A stretch of DNA of 64,000 bases, from NCBI RefSeq assembly GCF_000725385.1, contig NZ_CP008884.1:434001-498000 (forward strand), given 5' to 3'. Made by a program: the position numbers and the translations under genes. Below are positions 33,155-42,570 of this stretch, piece after piece; position 1 is the stretch's first letter; each line of letters opens with the position of its first letter. The notes beneath the pieces were generated by a model. That model was not told the DNA's origin. It searched no databases and worked only from the letters and a program-made list of their open reading frames with translations. Origin of the DNA: Dyella japonica A8. Lineage in GTDB: Bacteria > Pseudomonadota > Gammaproteobacteria > Xanthomonadales > Rhodanobacteraceae.

Positions 33155-34285
33155 ATGCTAGGCAATGCGCTGTCCTGGTTGACTAGGGCTATCGTTTTTA
33201 TGGCTGCTATCGGCCTTTTCACAGTGCTGCTCATCAACGACTCGACCACGTCTTTTGACAACAGCATTTACGATATGCAAGCCAGATACTGGGGATTCAC
33301 GCCTAGCGACGACGTGATCATTGTTGCCATTGATCAGAAAAGCATCGACGAATTGGGTCAATTTCCATGGCATCGATCAATACATGCTCGCCTGATAGAC
33401 AAATTAACCGCGGTCGATGTTCGTGGTGTTGGCATGGACATCATCATGTCCACGCCAGAGAGCGGCCATTCCCGGGATGATCTCATGCTCGCGGATGCCA
33501 TTCGCCGCAATGGAAAGGTCGTTATGCCGGTGTACGCAGAAGTCACTCGTCTCAACGGAACGCTTCAAGAGATTCTTCCCATCCCGTTGTTTGCCAAAAA
33601 TGTTGCCGCGCTTGGTCATGTGGATGTGGCCGAGGATGACGATGCGCTTGTTCGAGGCGTCTATTTGAAAGCGGGTCTTGGAGGCGCCTACTGGCCGTCA
33701 ATCGCGCTGGCATTGAAGCAACTGGATAGCGCAGAGCCCGCTATCGAACCGCCAGGCCTTCGCAATCCACAGGCCAACAACGCATCGCCCTATTTGTGGG
33801 TACGCGACAACTACGCTTTGCTTCGCTATGCAGGCCCCGCTGGAACGTTTGGTCGGGTTTCCTATGTCGATGTGCTCAATGGCATTGTGCCAAACACGGT
33901 ACTAAGAGGCCATTGGGTGCTGATAGGCGCGGCCGCGAACGGATTTGGCGACACTATTCAAACGCCCTACTCACGCATGCCGGGCGTCGAATATCAGGCA
34001 AACGTGCTGGAGTCTGCCAGGCGAGGCATCTTTGTTACGCCGCTCAGCCTGCTCGCTCAATGGCTGTTATCGGTCTGCATGCTTGGCGTGCCGTTACTGC
34101 TATACGAAGTGCAAATGCTTCGCACGGGCGGGCGCTTACTGACTATCGCAAGCCTAAGCATCGTTGCAATCTGCTTTACACTCCTGCGTATCCGCTATAC
34201 GTGGTGGCCTCCCACCGGCTGTCTTATGACCGTGTGCCTGGAAATTCCGACACTCATGCTGTTACTGAAGCAACGGTACATATAA
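33155..34285 (+). CDS. CHASE2-domain membrane protein lacking an output domain
   Basis: A 376-residue protein. An N-terminal TM (LTRAIVFMAAIGLFTVLLI) is followed by a CHASE2 sensor (SFDNSIYDMQARYWG, VIIVAIDQKSIDELGQFPWHR, GVGMDIIMSTPE, SYVDVLNGIVPNTVLRGHWVLIGAAA). Three C-terminal TM helices then end at LLLKQRYI. CHASE2 proteins normally continue into a kinase, cyclase or GGDEF domain; here the frame stops directly after the last helix. It lies 66 bp after the FecR gene, the usual partner order. Either it is a truncated receptor or it works by contact with a separate output protein. Confidence 0.88.
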   Translation: MLGNALSWLTRAIVFMAAIGLFTVLLINDSTTSFDNSIYDMQARYWGFTPSDDVIIVAIDQKSIDELGQFPWHRSIHARLIDKLTAVDVRGVGMDIIMSTPESGHSRDDLMLADAIRRNGKVVMPVYAEVTRLNGTLQEILPIPLFAKNVAALGHVDVAEDDDALVRGVYLKAGLGGAYWPSIALALKQLDSAEPAIEPPGLRNPQANNASPYLWVRDNYALLRYAGPAGTFGRVSYVDVLNGIVPNTVLRGHWVLIGAAANGFGDTIQTPYSRMPGVEYQANVLESARRGIFVTPLSLLAQWLLSVCMLGVPLLLYEVQMLRTGGRLLTIASLSIVAICFTLLRIRYTWWPPTGCLMTVCLEIPTLMLLLKQRYI

Positions 34286-34475
34286 CAGTTTCTTGGGGGA
34301 TCGCGTACGAGCATGTTCTGTTGTGTCTGTAACTCGGTGCCCAACCGCCGACACCCCGTGATGATCTTACAGAACATAGCCGCGACGTTCTTCTTCCACC
34401 TTGTGGACGGCGGATCCGGTGGTCAAGCTATCGCCCATCTGCTCAGGCGGCTCCGCGGCAACAGCTTGCGGCAAG

Positions 34476-34715
34476 CTACCCACCTTTATGCGTTACTAAG
34501 TGAGCGCTCCAGCAAGCCTCGTCAGCGCGATCCGGCCTGCAATAAGGCCTAACCTCTTCCGTCAGTCCGGCGAGCAGATCGACCACTTGACGCAGCTGGA
34601 GCGAGCGTTTGACATCAGGAAGTTTCACGAGCCGGAACGGCCACCAAACCGGAAACGTCGCATCTGGCAGTGGAGCCAAGCCCCAACTCCATATGGCTCG
34701 AATCAACGGAGCCAC
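34476..34715 (-). CDS. Possible 79-aa hypothetical protein or remnant
   Basis: The frame gives IRAIWSWGLAPLPDATFPVWW and LQLRQVVDLLAGLTEEV, a protein-like composition. The open frame extends a little upstream (FRLTEDEVAPL) without a start. There is no family I recognise and no ribosome site. It may be the tail of a lost gene. Confidence 0.3.
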   Translation of the reverse strand: MAPLIRAIWSWGLAPLPDATFPVWWPFRLVKLPDVKRSLQLRQVVDLLAGLTEEVRPYCRPDRADEACWSAHLVTHKGG

Positions 34716-34765
34716 TTCATCTTCAGTTAGCCTGAAAATTCGTTGTTGGCAACTACCGGTAAGCA

Positions 34766-34795
34766 GAGCCCGGTGGGTTTAACTCCACCGGGCTC
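34766..34795. terminator. Hairpin terminator between CHASE2 and metalloprotease genes
   Basis: GAGCCCGGTGG (34766-34776) pairs over 11 bp with CCACCGGGCTC (34785-34795), followed on the plus strand by CGCTTTAAAA. It probably serves the convergent metalloprotease gene (end 34897) or the signalling operon. Confidence 0.65.
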
Positions 34796-34896
34796 CGCTT
34801 TAAAAATGTTGCAATGAATCTCTATCTCGATCAGCCACTAAAGCCGAGGACTTGTGATGATGAATGAGAACCATCCTTAATATGCGCTAGGCGTTT

Positions 34897-37200
34897 TCAC
34901 GGTTGCGCGGGCGTGCTGGAAACAATGTTCCACCCTGAAGGATAGTTGGCGTAGTAAGTGCCCGCGCTAGACGCAGGAAAGGCCGATATCGTGGATGAAC
35001 TGAAATTGCCATGGCCATCGTTCTGCCACACATAGGTGTCACGGGCGTTACTGGTCAACAGAAGGCTCACCGTGCCCCCTGAAAGCCTGTTGACTAGAGC
35101 AACCTCATAACCCGATGGAAGCGACAAGTCCAAATAACTCTTACGTGTCGCACCATCCATCAACCAGTACTCGATCTGATGCGTCGTATCGTTCTCGAAA
35201 ATCAGATCCGCGTATCCATCGCCATTGACGTCGCCGCTACCTACAAACCTCCACCCTTGACCGTAACTAGCACCGGTTGAGGCCTGATTGAGCGAGTAGT
35301 CGTCATTGATCTCCGTGACGTAAACGCCATTGGCTCCATGAGACCAGACTAGATCAGCTCGACCGTTACCCCAGAGGTCATCGATACCCATCACATACCA
35401 GCCACTTGGGAAGTTCAAGGTATGAATAGCAGTGCTTGCCGTGCCATTCATCAACCAGTACTGAACTTGATGCGTTGTATCGTTCTCGAAGACAAGATCG
35501 GCGTATCCATCGCCGTTAATATCACCTGCCCCGACAATCCGAAAGCCGGCGGGAACGTTAGGTCCCGCAACACTGGTGAACGTACCATCACCATTGCTCA
35601 TCAGAAATAGGATGGCGTTGGAGGAGTTGCTCAATACCAGATCGGTCAGGCCATTACCTGCAAGGTCACCCATGGCCACAATGGAATAACCAGATGGCAA
35701 CGATTGTATGCTGCTCGCATTGCTACCATAAGCAGCACCTTGACCTGCATCCAACCACACGTAGGCGAATTGCCCAGTTGAGGTGTTCTGGTAGAGCAGA
35801 TCCCCTTCGCCGTCACCATTGAGGTCGATGGCCGGCTCACCCGGCTCGTTGAAGGCCGCCACATATGGCATGGTTTGGTTGAGAACCTCTGCCTGGTTCG
35901 CCACCGTGGGGTCGCCACATGGATTGCCGTTGCAGGAGTTGATGGCAGGGTTGGCATAGTAGGGAGACAACGTCTCGTTATCCTTTCCATAGGCCATAAT
36001 CGTGTGGAAGCTGCCGGTAGCTAGCGTCTGGCGCCATCCATAAGCATAGGGAAATGCTCCGGGCGACGAGGCGTCTGCTTGGTCATGCGCAAGACCCATG
36101 TTATGACCCAACTCGTGTGCAAACGTGTAGTCATCGCAATACCAAGTGGTGTTGGAGACTGTATAGCTACCGTAGCTCACAACCGAGTATCCATCGATTT
36201 CGTCAGCCGTGGTAAACGGAGCCTCATTGTTCCCATTGAGGTATCCAGTTCCGCAGCTTCCTTGACTTGAATTGAAGGGACGAATGAGGCTAACCAAATC
36301 GGCACCCAAAGCTCTACGCCGCCCATGCAACGCAGCGAGAGGACTCGTCGGCGATGTGCCTCTCAGATCATCCAGCGCCTGACTGTTTTGACTGCCGTCC
36401 GAATAATTGACTTCCAACGTGCCAGCGAGCTTTATCTGCCCGTTGACCTGGCTGTCTGTTAACGCCTGATTGGTGTCGGAAACTAGCTGTTCAATCTCGG
36501 TAACCACAGCCGTCGTAGAACCAATCGAAGTCACCAGGCCGGGCGTATATCCCACGAGAACGCTGACGACGGGACCAGAACTGACCGAGCCTCCAGAATT
36601 TGTGGAGCCGGCAGAACTAGCCGAGGTAGCGGAGCTGCTTGAACTTCCGGAACTTGTTGCAGCATCCGCCGCCACTGCGGCATCGCGCGATTTCGCCTTG
36701 GCACGATCTTTATCTGAGATCGGCGGCGCAGGAATTCCATCAGACTGCGAGCGAGGAAGAAACGCTTCAGGATGTGCCGCCGCCGCCCTATCGTCACGCT
36801 GAGTGAGATAGGTTGAACCGTGTTGCGTCACAATCTTGAGTGGCCTGCCCGCCGGCGACACGAGCGAACCGAAGATCGCCTCTTTGCCATAGGTAATCAC
36901 AACACTTCGCTCGCCAGTGTTTGTCATCACCTTGCCAAAGAACGTCTTGTCGCCACTTTTATGCTGAACAATGCGAACAGTGCTCGCGAAGAGACGCCCA
37001 CCATCCGGCGTAGTTAGCCAAATGCCTCCCGTAGTTCCCGCTGAATTCAGGGCACCCTTCTGAAGGTCCGCTGGATAGAATCGATCTACGCTCTGGAGAA
37101 AGCTCTTATCCGTCGAAATTCGCCCCACTAGTTCCTGCGTTTGGGCTGAGCAAATCCCACTTGCCATCAAACATAGGCCTGCCAATAGCACTCTGCGCAT
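34897..37200 (-). CDS. Secreted reprolysin-like zinc metalloprotease with FG-GAP/VCBS repeats
   Basis: The start at ATG 37200 behind GAGGAGGG gives 767 residues with a signal peptide (MRRVLLAGLCLMASGICSAQ). A propeptide-like region and a Ser/Ala-rich low-complexity linker (about 190-220) precede a catalytic domain with FAHELGHNMGLAHD, the HExxHxxGxxH zinc site of M12/reprolysin-type metzincins. Its C-terminal third carries at least three Ca-binding-like repeats (DLNGDGEGDLL, DINGDGYADLVFEND, DVNGDGYADLIFEND), probably a beta-propeller. It degrades extracellular or host proteins. It is a single gene with terminator-like hairpin downstream. Confidence 0.92.
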   Translation of the reverse strand: MRRVLLAGLCLMASGICSAQTQELVGRISTDKSFLQSVDRFYPADLQKGALNSAGTTGGIWLTTPDGGRLFASTVRIVQHKSGDKTFFGKVMTNTGERSVVITYGKEAIFGSLVSPAGRPLKIVTQHGSTYLTQRDDRAAAAHPEAFLPRSQSDGIPAPPISDKDRAKAKSRDAAVAADAATSSGSSSSSATSASSAGSTNSGGSVSSGPVVSVLVGYTPGLVTSIGSTTAVVTEIEQLVSDTNQALTDSQVNGQIKLAGTLEVNYSDGSQNSQALDDLRGTSPTSPLAALHGRRRALGADLVSLIRPFNSSQGSCGTGYLNGNNEAPFTTADEIDGYSVVSYGSYTVSNTTWYCDDYTFAHELGHNMGLAHDQADASSPGAFPYAYGWRQTLATGSFHTIMAYGKDNETLSPYYANPAINSCNGNPCGDPTVANQAEVLNQTMPYVAAFNEPGEPAIDLNGDGEGDLLYQNTSTGQFAYVWLDAGQGAAYGSNASSIQSLPSGYSIVAMGDLAGNGLTDLVLSNSSNAILFLMSNGDGTFTSVAGPNVPAGFRIVGAGDINGDGYADLVFENDTTHQVQYWLMNGTASTAIHTLNFPSGWYVMGIDDLWGNGRADLVWSHGANGVYVTEINDDYSLNQASTGASYGQGWRFVGSGDVNGDGYADLIFENDTTHQIEYWLMDGATRKSYLDLSLPSGYEVALVNRLSGGTVSLLLTSNARDTYVWQNDGHGNFSSSTISAFPASSAGTYYANYPSGWNIVSSTPAQP

Positions 37201-38357
37201 GACACCCTCCTCAGGATTCATCGAAATTCGCCTAAGGGAGAAGCCAAATTGGCAACACTATCCCGACGCACTCCTCCAAGGAGCGCGGCTTGATCAGCAT
37301 CATTTGGATTCCCCCAATCGGCAATCTATGCCCTGCGTGCGCAGCGTTGATATTAGAACTTTCCTAAATGTGTCCGAATCGATGCGATGACTTCGCATGT
37401 GCTGTCTCGATGCACAGTCACGATGACGGCACGCCCCCTAGTGACTAACTGGAGGCGCGAGCGGCCGATCGCGCCACTCACGTCGACAAATTGCCGAGCG
37501 CACGAATCACGGGAGCAGAACAGCCTAGGCATACGCTTCGCTCAGCTGGGCCGCTGGCGAAAAACCGCACCGTGTTGAACGGCTAAACAAGAGCTCTTCC
37601 ACCTCGACACGCTAAAGAGGGTGAGAGCGAACGGCTGCGTGCGTGACCATCCAGGGGTCGGGGATCCAAACGGCTGCGAGAGCCATGCCTTCAGCCCAAG
37701 TGAGAGGCTGGCGTTGAGCCCTCAAACCATAACAAATGAAACCAATTGGCGCCTCGGGCGGGCCGAGACCACAACTCTCGGACACGCCCTCACCCCAATC
37801 CCATGAAAACGTTTTTTTCCGAGGTAAAACGCACTTTTTGCACAATTTACGTAGAAAAGTAACGGAGCGAAAATCATCCTAAATTCACTGAAATCGTTTC
37901 AAACGGACGGTCAGTGGGAGTGACCCTTAGCGCAGCCCTGGCAATTTCGTCTCGCACCATGCACCGCGCGAGGTTTGTGTAATCAATCTCGAATCATCAC
38001 TTGAGCAGGCACTTCTTGGGTCATCCCTGTACGCGGCACCAACCGCTTGTGACTAAGAGTGCGCAGCAGAGATGCTCATGATGAGCATGGACAACAGCAG
38101 CGAGGCGCTGTGCAACCTATCAAGGCGATCAAGACCTTGTGATCCACCACAATCTACCCTGTCGAGCAGCTGATTGCCCCGCAAGCGTACTGCGGCGTCG
38201 AAAGCTGTTGGCACATGATTGAAACCGTGCGAGTACCGAGAAAGCATCTGCGTAGCAAGCGTTGCATCGTGCCCATTCACGACCAGCCAGCTGAGCTTGG
38301 GTTGCAAAGTGCTCTCATCGTCCAAGCCGGCCGGACGTGTAAAAGGGGGACTGAGCC
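37201..38357. other. Intergenic, about 1.16 kb
   Basis: No convincing gene is present. A minus-strand ORF at 38053-38325 (MDDESTLQPKLSWLVVNGHD..., 90 aa), divergent from the AraC gene, has no ribosome site and no motif. 37800-37870 is AT-rich (AAAACGTTTTTTTCCG, TTTTTGCACAATTTACGTAG), possibly promoter DNA. Confidence 0.4.
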
Positions 38358-39293
38358 ATGCCCAAGATAATTTGTAGCCAATTCGATGAGTTTGAGCGCG
38401 TGATGCTCCGGATAAACAGCCGGTTCATTCCCACCAAACCGGGCACACATGACTGGCTTCATCACTCAGTGGACTTGGGCGACGTGACAATCGCCATAAA
38501 CCAGCTGGGCAGTGGGACCATTCATAGCGGAGCAATGTACAAAGGAACGTACAGCCTCTTCATCCCACTATCGCGACCCGGCTCGTGTCGTATTTATGGC
38601 CAAGAAATGGAGCCAGGCCTTATTGGCTGGTTTGTGCCTGACGTCGAAACATATAGCTACAGTAGAGAAGCATTGCTCTGGCTCGGCATCACCATCGAGC
38701 AAAAGCATATCCTGCAATGGGTAGCGCAACAGCCCGAGAATTTTCTGCCAGGCCTCAAGGCTCACAGGGTGGGCCTTGGAAACACGAAAATGATCGATGA
38801 ACTGGCCGATTTGATTAAACGTGCGTTACACGTTGATGCTATCGATCCCTTCGCAGCTCAACCCGCCCGATGCCTCGAAACCCTTAGGGAACAGGTTCTT
38901 GATGCCTCCTACTTCGCCGTCCAGTCAGTGGGGCCCAGCGATGAGCGGTCTCATGGCCGCCCCCGGCTTTCCAGGCAGGCCATCATCCGTAAGGCGGCCA
39001 CTTTTATTGACGCCAGCTTCGACGATAGCATCAGCGTGCGCGACCTGTGCGCCGCCTGTCGAGTTTCCTCTCGAACCCTTCACTCGGTATTCCTTGAAGA
39101 GATTGGTGTTAGCCCACACCGCTATCTCATGCTCAAGCGCTTGAGTGCCATACATATAGCCTTAACCCGCGGCGGTACAGATCGAACCGTTGCGTCGATC
39201 TGCGCCAAATACGGGGTATGGGACTTTGGTCGATTCGCCAGTCTGTATCGCCGAGTCTTCGGTGTACTGCCATCTCAAGCACTGAGGCAATAG
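38358..39293 (+). CDS. AraC-family regulator, left paralogue
   Basis: A 311-residue regulator (ATG 38358, GGGGGA upstream). The N-terminal 200 residues form a sensing domain (HHSVDLGDVTIAINQLGSG, FVPDVETYSYSREALLWLGI). The C-terminal AraC double HTH follows (DSISVRDLCAACRVSSRTLHSVF; ASICAKYGVWDFGRFASLYRRVFG). It is closely similar throughout to the regulator at 43139-44077, which points the opposite way. The two bracket the OYE/TetR/Tag block. The domain layout resembles regulators that sense amines or alcohols (EutR/FeaR-like C-terminus), but the ligand is unknown. Confidence 0.9.
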   Translation: MPKIICSQFDEFERVMLRINSRFIPTKPGTHDWLHHSVDLGDVTIAINQLGSGTIHSGAMYKGTYSLFIPLSRPGSCRIYGQEMEPGLIGWFVPDVETYSYSREALLWLGITIEQKHILQWVAQQPENFLPGLKAHRVGLGNTKMIDELADLIKRALHVDAIDPFAAQPARCLETLREQVLDASYFAVQSVGPSDERSHGRPRLSRQAIIRKAATFIDASFDDSISVRDLCAACRVSSRTLHSVFLEEIGVSPHRYLMLKRLSAIHIALTRGGTDRTVASICAKYGVWDFGRFASLYRRVFGVLPSQALRQ

Positions 39294-39658
39294 TGATCCT
39301 GCGGATCCACGTGGAATGACGTTACATCTTTAGTGCACAAGTACCAGTGCCGCTGTGCAAGTCCATGCATGGCTCGTCTATGCCACTAGAGCATTGATGA
39401 AACACACTGCTCGGTACGATTTGATGCTCCTGGCCTAGCACGATACACATGTAATGTTCTGCAAAACGTCGGTCAGCTCAGCGAGCCCTCGCACGTGCAC
39501 ATCCACGGCGTAATCTGGCGCCAGGAATATACCCGCTCCACATGGTTATGACTTCCATCGAGAAGGAGCCGTGCGTCTCAGGCTGTACGTCAAAGAGATG
39601 GAACGACGACATTAGACGCCCAGTGCTGCCGGCCTTGACGTTGTTTGCGGTCACCTCG

Positions 39659-39707
39659 ATTAGGACGCTTGACCTAATCTACGCCCGAGAATAGGATGCT
39701 CGTCCTA
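39659..39707 (+). promoter_or_regulatory. Sigma-70-type promoter with two overlapping 16-bp operator palindromes
   Basis: TTGACC (39669-39674) and TAGGAT (39692-39697) are spaced by exactly 17 bp. TAGGACGCTTGACCTA (39661-39676) overlaps the -35, and TAGGATGCTCGTCCTA (39692-39707) covers the -10. Both are imperfect inverted repeats of one motif, 31 bp (about three turns) apart. The pattern fits repression by the TetR protein encoded two genes down (40824). Confidence 0.75.
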
Positions 39708-39735
39708 GCTGAAGGTGCCAAGGAAAGCCAGAACC

Positions 39736-40827
39736 ATGAAATTGAGTGTCCTATTTGGGCCGACTACCGTGGGCGAGATCAGACTCGATAACCGGATTGT
39801 GATGGCGCCAATGACTCGGAACCGTGGTTCAGTGGAGGGTGATGCAACAGAGTTGCAGGGGGAGTACTACGCACACCGGGCGACCGCCGGGCTAATCGTG
39901 AGTGAGTCAATTCCTGTTTCTGCGCAGGGTGTTGGATATCCGCTCACGGCGGGCCTGTTCGCAGACTCCCACGTCACGTCCTGGTCCCGCGTGGTCGAGA
40001 GGGTCCATGCGGTTGGCGGAAAGATTTTTGCGCAGTTGCAGCACTGCGGCCGAATCTCTCACCCATCGTTGCAACCAAATGGCACCGTGCCCGTTGCACC
40101 GTCGGCGATCGCCCCGATGGGGATGGCAGTTACGTATGAGGGCTTCCTGGATTTTGTCGTGCCACATGCACTCGGCGCCGACGAGATCCCGGATATCGTG
40201 AGGCAGTTCCGGTCGGCGGCCGCACGGGCTCGCGAAGCTGGCTTCGACGGGATCGAGGTTCATGCAGCAAACGGCTACTTGCTGGACCAGTTCCTTCGGG
40301 ACGGTTCAAACAAGCGTTTCGACTACTACGGCGGCACGATCAAGAATCGAATGCGTCTGCTCGGCGAGGTACTTGACGCGGTTTCGCAAGAGTGGCCGTC
40401 GTCGCGGGTGGGTGTACGGCTGACACCCGAGAACTCGTTCAACTCGATGTCCGACTCCAATCCTGTCGCCCATTTTGCGCACGTGATGGAGCGTCTGAGC
40501 GAACGCGGCCTGGCCTATGTCCACGTGCTGGAAGGTGACATGTTGAATGGCAGGCGTGCAATCGACTACGCGCAACTTCGCCGCTACTTCCGAGGGACCT
40601 ACATCGCCAACAACGGCTACAACCTCGAATCAGGGACGCACGCTGTGACGAGCGGTCACGCCGATCTCGTCGCGTTCGGCACTCCGTTCATCGCGAATCC
40701 CGACTTGGTTGCTCGCTGGCGAGAGGGACATCCCCTTGCGGCGGCTGATACTTCCACGTTTTACACCGGCGGTGCCACCGGCTATATCGACTACCCAATG
40801 GTCGGCAAGACAGGGCCGACACGGTGA
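39736..40827 (+). CDS. Old yellow enzyme family ene-reductase (NemA-like)
   Basis: A 363-residue FMN TIM-barrel enzyme; start at ATG 39736 preferred over GTG 39715. KLSVLFGPTTVGEIRLDNRIVMAPMTRNR is the OYE N-terminus. IFAQLQHCGRISHPS and EVHAANGYLLDQFL (His/Asn pair that binds the substrate carbonyl) are class-defining. It reduces activated C=C bonds of enals, enones, quinones or nitro compounds with NAD(P)H. It is the first gene of an operon with TetR, YciI and Tag, under a promoter carrying paired palindromes. TetR-OYE pairs are typical electrophile/quinone-inducible detoxification units. Confidence 0.93.
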   Translation: MKLSVLFGPTTVGEIRLDNRIVMAPMTRNRGSVEGDATELQGEYYAHRATAGLIVSESIPVSAQGVGYPLTAGLFADSHVTSWSRVVERVHAVGGKIFAQLQHCGRISHPSLQPNGTVPVAPSAIAPMGMAVTYEGFLDFVVPHALGADEIPDIVRQFRSAAARAREAGFDGIEVHAANGYLLDQFLRDGSNKRFDYYGGTIKNRMRLLGEVLDAVSQEWPSSRVGVRLTPENSFNSMSDSNPVAHFAHVMERLSERGLAYVHVLEGDMLNGRRAIDYAQLRRYFRGTYIANNGYNLESGTHAVTSGHADLVAFGTPFIANPDLVARWREGHPLAAADTSTFYTGGATGYIDYPMVGKTGPTR

Positions 40828-41435
40828 CGGCGTCATCGACCCGACAGCGGATCGTCGACACGGCGGACCGGTTGTTCTATGAGCACGGCTTTGAGCACAC
40901 CTCATTTGCCACAATCGCAGCCGAGGTCGGGATATCCCGGGGCAACTTCTACCACCACTTCAAGACCAAAGACGAGATTCTCGATGCAGTGATCGCCTCC
41001 CGCCTGTCTGCCACCCGTGAGATGCTTGCCGAATGGGAGGCTGCATCGGTGGACCCACTCGGGCGCGTACGACAGTTCGTGGAGATCGTGATCCGCAACG
41101 CGGCCGACATTGAACTCCACGGCTGCCCGGTTGGCACCCTGACTACCGAGCTTAGCAAGCTTGATCATCCGGCTCGTGCCCAAGCGGTGGCAGTGTTCGC
41201 GCTATTTCGCGACTGGCTGATCGTGCAGTTCGGACGGCTCGGCCGCGCTCGCGATGCCGAGGATCTAGCTCTCCACGTGCTTATGTTCAGCCAAGGCACC
41301 GCCACCGTCTCTAGCGCCTTCCGCGATCGTGCCTGGGTGCGCCGAGAGGTTGCCCGTTTCGAGCAATGGCTGGCCACAGAAGTGTTTACCACCAAGCGGC
41401 CTTCAGCTCCGCAAGTTCGCCCGCGTCGATCATAA
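40824..41435 (+). CDS. TetR-family repressor, likely autoregulator of the OYE operon
   Basis: A 203-residue protein starting at GTG 40824, overlapping the OYE stop (GTGA). The N-terminal HTH (RIVDTADRLFYEHGFEHTSFATIAAEVGISRGNFYHHFKTKDEIL) is classical TetR/AcrR. The C-terminal domain (HGCPVGTLTTELSKLDHPA) follows the NemR/TetR_C-like pattern with a Cys that could sense electrophiles. Likely operator: the two palindromes at 39661 and 39692. Confidence 0.92.
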   Translation: MTASSTRQRIVDTADRLFYEHGFEHTSFATIAAEVGISRGNFYHHFKTKDEILDAVIASRLSATREMLAEWEAASVDPLGRVRQFVEIVIRNAADIELHGCPVGTLTTELSKLDHPARAQAVAVFALFRDWLIVQFGRLGRARDAEDLALHVLMFSQGTATVSSAFRDRAWVRREVARFEQWLATEVFTTKRPSAPQVRPRRS

Positions 41436-41448
41436 ATGGGAGTCAGTG

Positions 41449-41736
41449 ATGTTCCTCATCCTTCTTCGCTTCTCTGACAACAAAGCCTCCGCCACCGATC
41501 ATATGAGCGGCCACAAAGAGTGGATCCGGCAAGGTGTCGACGTCGGCACATTCGTATTGGTTGGCAGTATCCGGCCCGGTGTGGGTGGTGCGGTGATCGC
41601 GACGGGCACCGAGCGCCATTTGATCGAACAACGTGTTGCTGAAGACCCGTTTGTGATTCACAACGTTGTCGTCGCCGAGATCCTGGATATCGAGCCGAGC
41701 GTAACTGATGCTCGCCTGGCCTTCCTTGCCGGCTGA
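41449..41736 (+). CDS. YciI-family protein
   Basis: A 95-residue ferredoxin-like fold protein (ATG 41449, GGGAG upstream). MFLILLRFSDNKASATDHMSGHKEWI and FVLVGSIRPGVGGAVIA, then DPFVIHNVVVAEI, match the YciI/YCII family with its conserved His-Asp pair. Its enzymatic role is uncertain (dehydrochlorinase-like relatives exist). It belongs to the OYE-TetR operon, 13 bp after the TetR stop and 12 bp before Tag. Confidence 0.85.
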   Translation: MFLILLRFSDNKASATDHMSGHKEWIRQGVDVGTFVLVGSIRPGVGGAVIATGTERHLIEQRVAEDPFVIHNVVVAEILDIEPSVTDARLAFLAG

Positions 41737-41748
41737 TAGGAGGTCGCC

Positions 41749-42360
41749 GTGAACTCTTACGTCGCGCCCGACGGCGCTCCGCGCTGCAGTTGGGCGGGGT
41801 CTGCACCCGATTTCCTCGCCTACCACGATACCGAGTGGGGGTTCCCCGTCGCGGACGACCGACGGCTGTTCGAGAAGATTAGTCTCGAGGGTTTCCAGTC
41901 GGGTCTAAGTTGGCGCACCATCCTCGCAAAACGCCCCGCCTTCCGCGCGGCGTTCGCGGACTTCGACTTTCGTGCAATCGCGGAGTTCGATGAGAACGAA
42001 GTTGATCGCCTTCTTGCCGATACCGGGATTGTGAGACACCGAGGCAAGATCCAAGCCGTCATCAACAATGCACGTTGTGCGGTGGAGATGGAGCAACGTG
42101 AAGGTTCGTTGGCTGCGTTCTTCTGGAGTTATGAGCCCGGTCCAGCCGAGACTGCGATCCCGCAGACCGCGTCGATCAGTCCGTCATCGCTTACGCTGTC
42201 TAAGGAACTCAAGCGGCGCGGTTGGAAGTTCGTTGGTCCAACCACCGCGTTCGCTTTTATGCAGGCCATGGGCTTGATTAACGATCACACTACGTCATGC
42301 TGCACCCGTCCGTTGGTCGCGGCCGCTAGAACCCAATTCGAAGCACCTCGTCGCCGGTGA
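41749..42360 (+). CDS. tag: DNA-3-methyladenine glycosylase I
   Basis: A 203-residue enzyme from GTG 41749 behind AGGAGGT. It carries CSWAGSAPDFLAYHDTEWG, GFQSGLSWRTILAKR and GPTTAFAFMQAMGLINDH, the Tag signature with the zinc-binding Cys/His ends. It excises 3-methyladenine from alkylated DNA. Placement with an OYE reductase and a TetR regulator suggests a combined response to reactive electrophiles or alkylators. The sequence style (APRCSWAGSAPDFLAYHDTEWGFPVADDRRL) recalls actinobacterial Tag proteins more than gammaproteobacterial ones, consistent with transfer. Confidence 0.93.
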   Translation: MNSYVAPDGAPRCSWAGSAPDFLAYHDTEWGFPVADDRRLFEKISLEGFQSGLSWRTILAKRPAFRAAFADFDFRAIAEFDENEVDRLLADTGIVRHRGKIQAVINNARCAVEMEQREGSLAAFFWSYEPGPAETAIPQTASISPSSLTLSKELKRRGWKFVGPTTAFAFMQAMGLINDHTTSCCTRPLVAAARTQFEAPRRR

Positions 42361-42363
42361 CCC

Positions 42364-42570
42364 ATCTCAACGCCACTCTCGATTCAGGGGCGCAGGCGCG
42401 TGGTCGCGCCTTGTCTCACCAGGCCCATCGCACATGTCGCCACGAAGACCGGAATCTCTCGTGCCGCGGCTTCGAAGTGGGTCAACCGGCACAGAGAATT
42501 CGACGACCTCGGGCTCCATGACTGTTCCGCCACACCCAGGCGACAGCCATCTGCGGTGACAAGCAACGTC
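42364..42570 (+). pseudogene. IS481-family transposase N-terminal remnant
   Basis: Immediately after tag, the frame reads PLSIQGRRRVVAPCLTRPIA then HVATKTGISRAAASKWVNRH and LGLHDCSATPRRQPSAV. This is the N-terminal HTH region of an IS481-type transposase. There is no start codon, and the homology stops after about 65 codons. The DDE domain is absent. It is a scar showing that the OYE-tag block arrived with, or was cut by, an insertion sequence. Confidence 0.75.
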
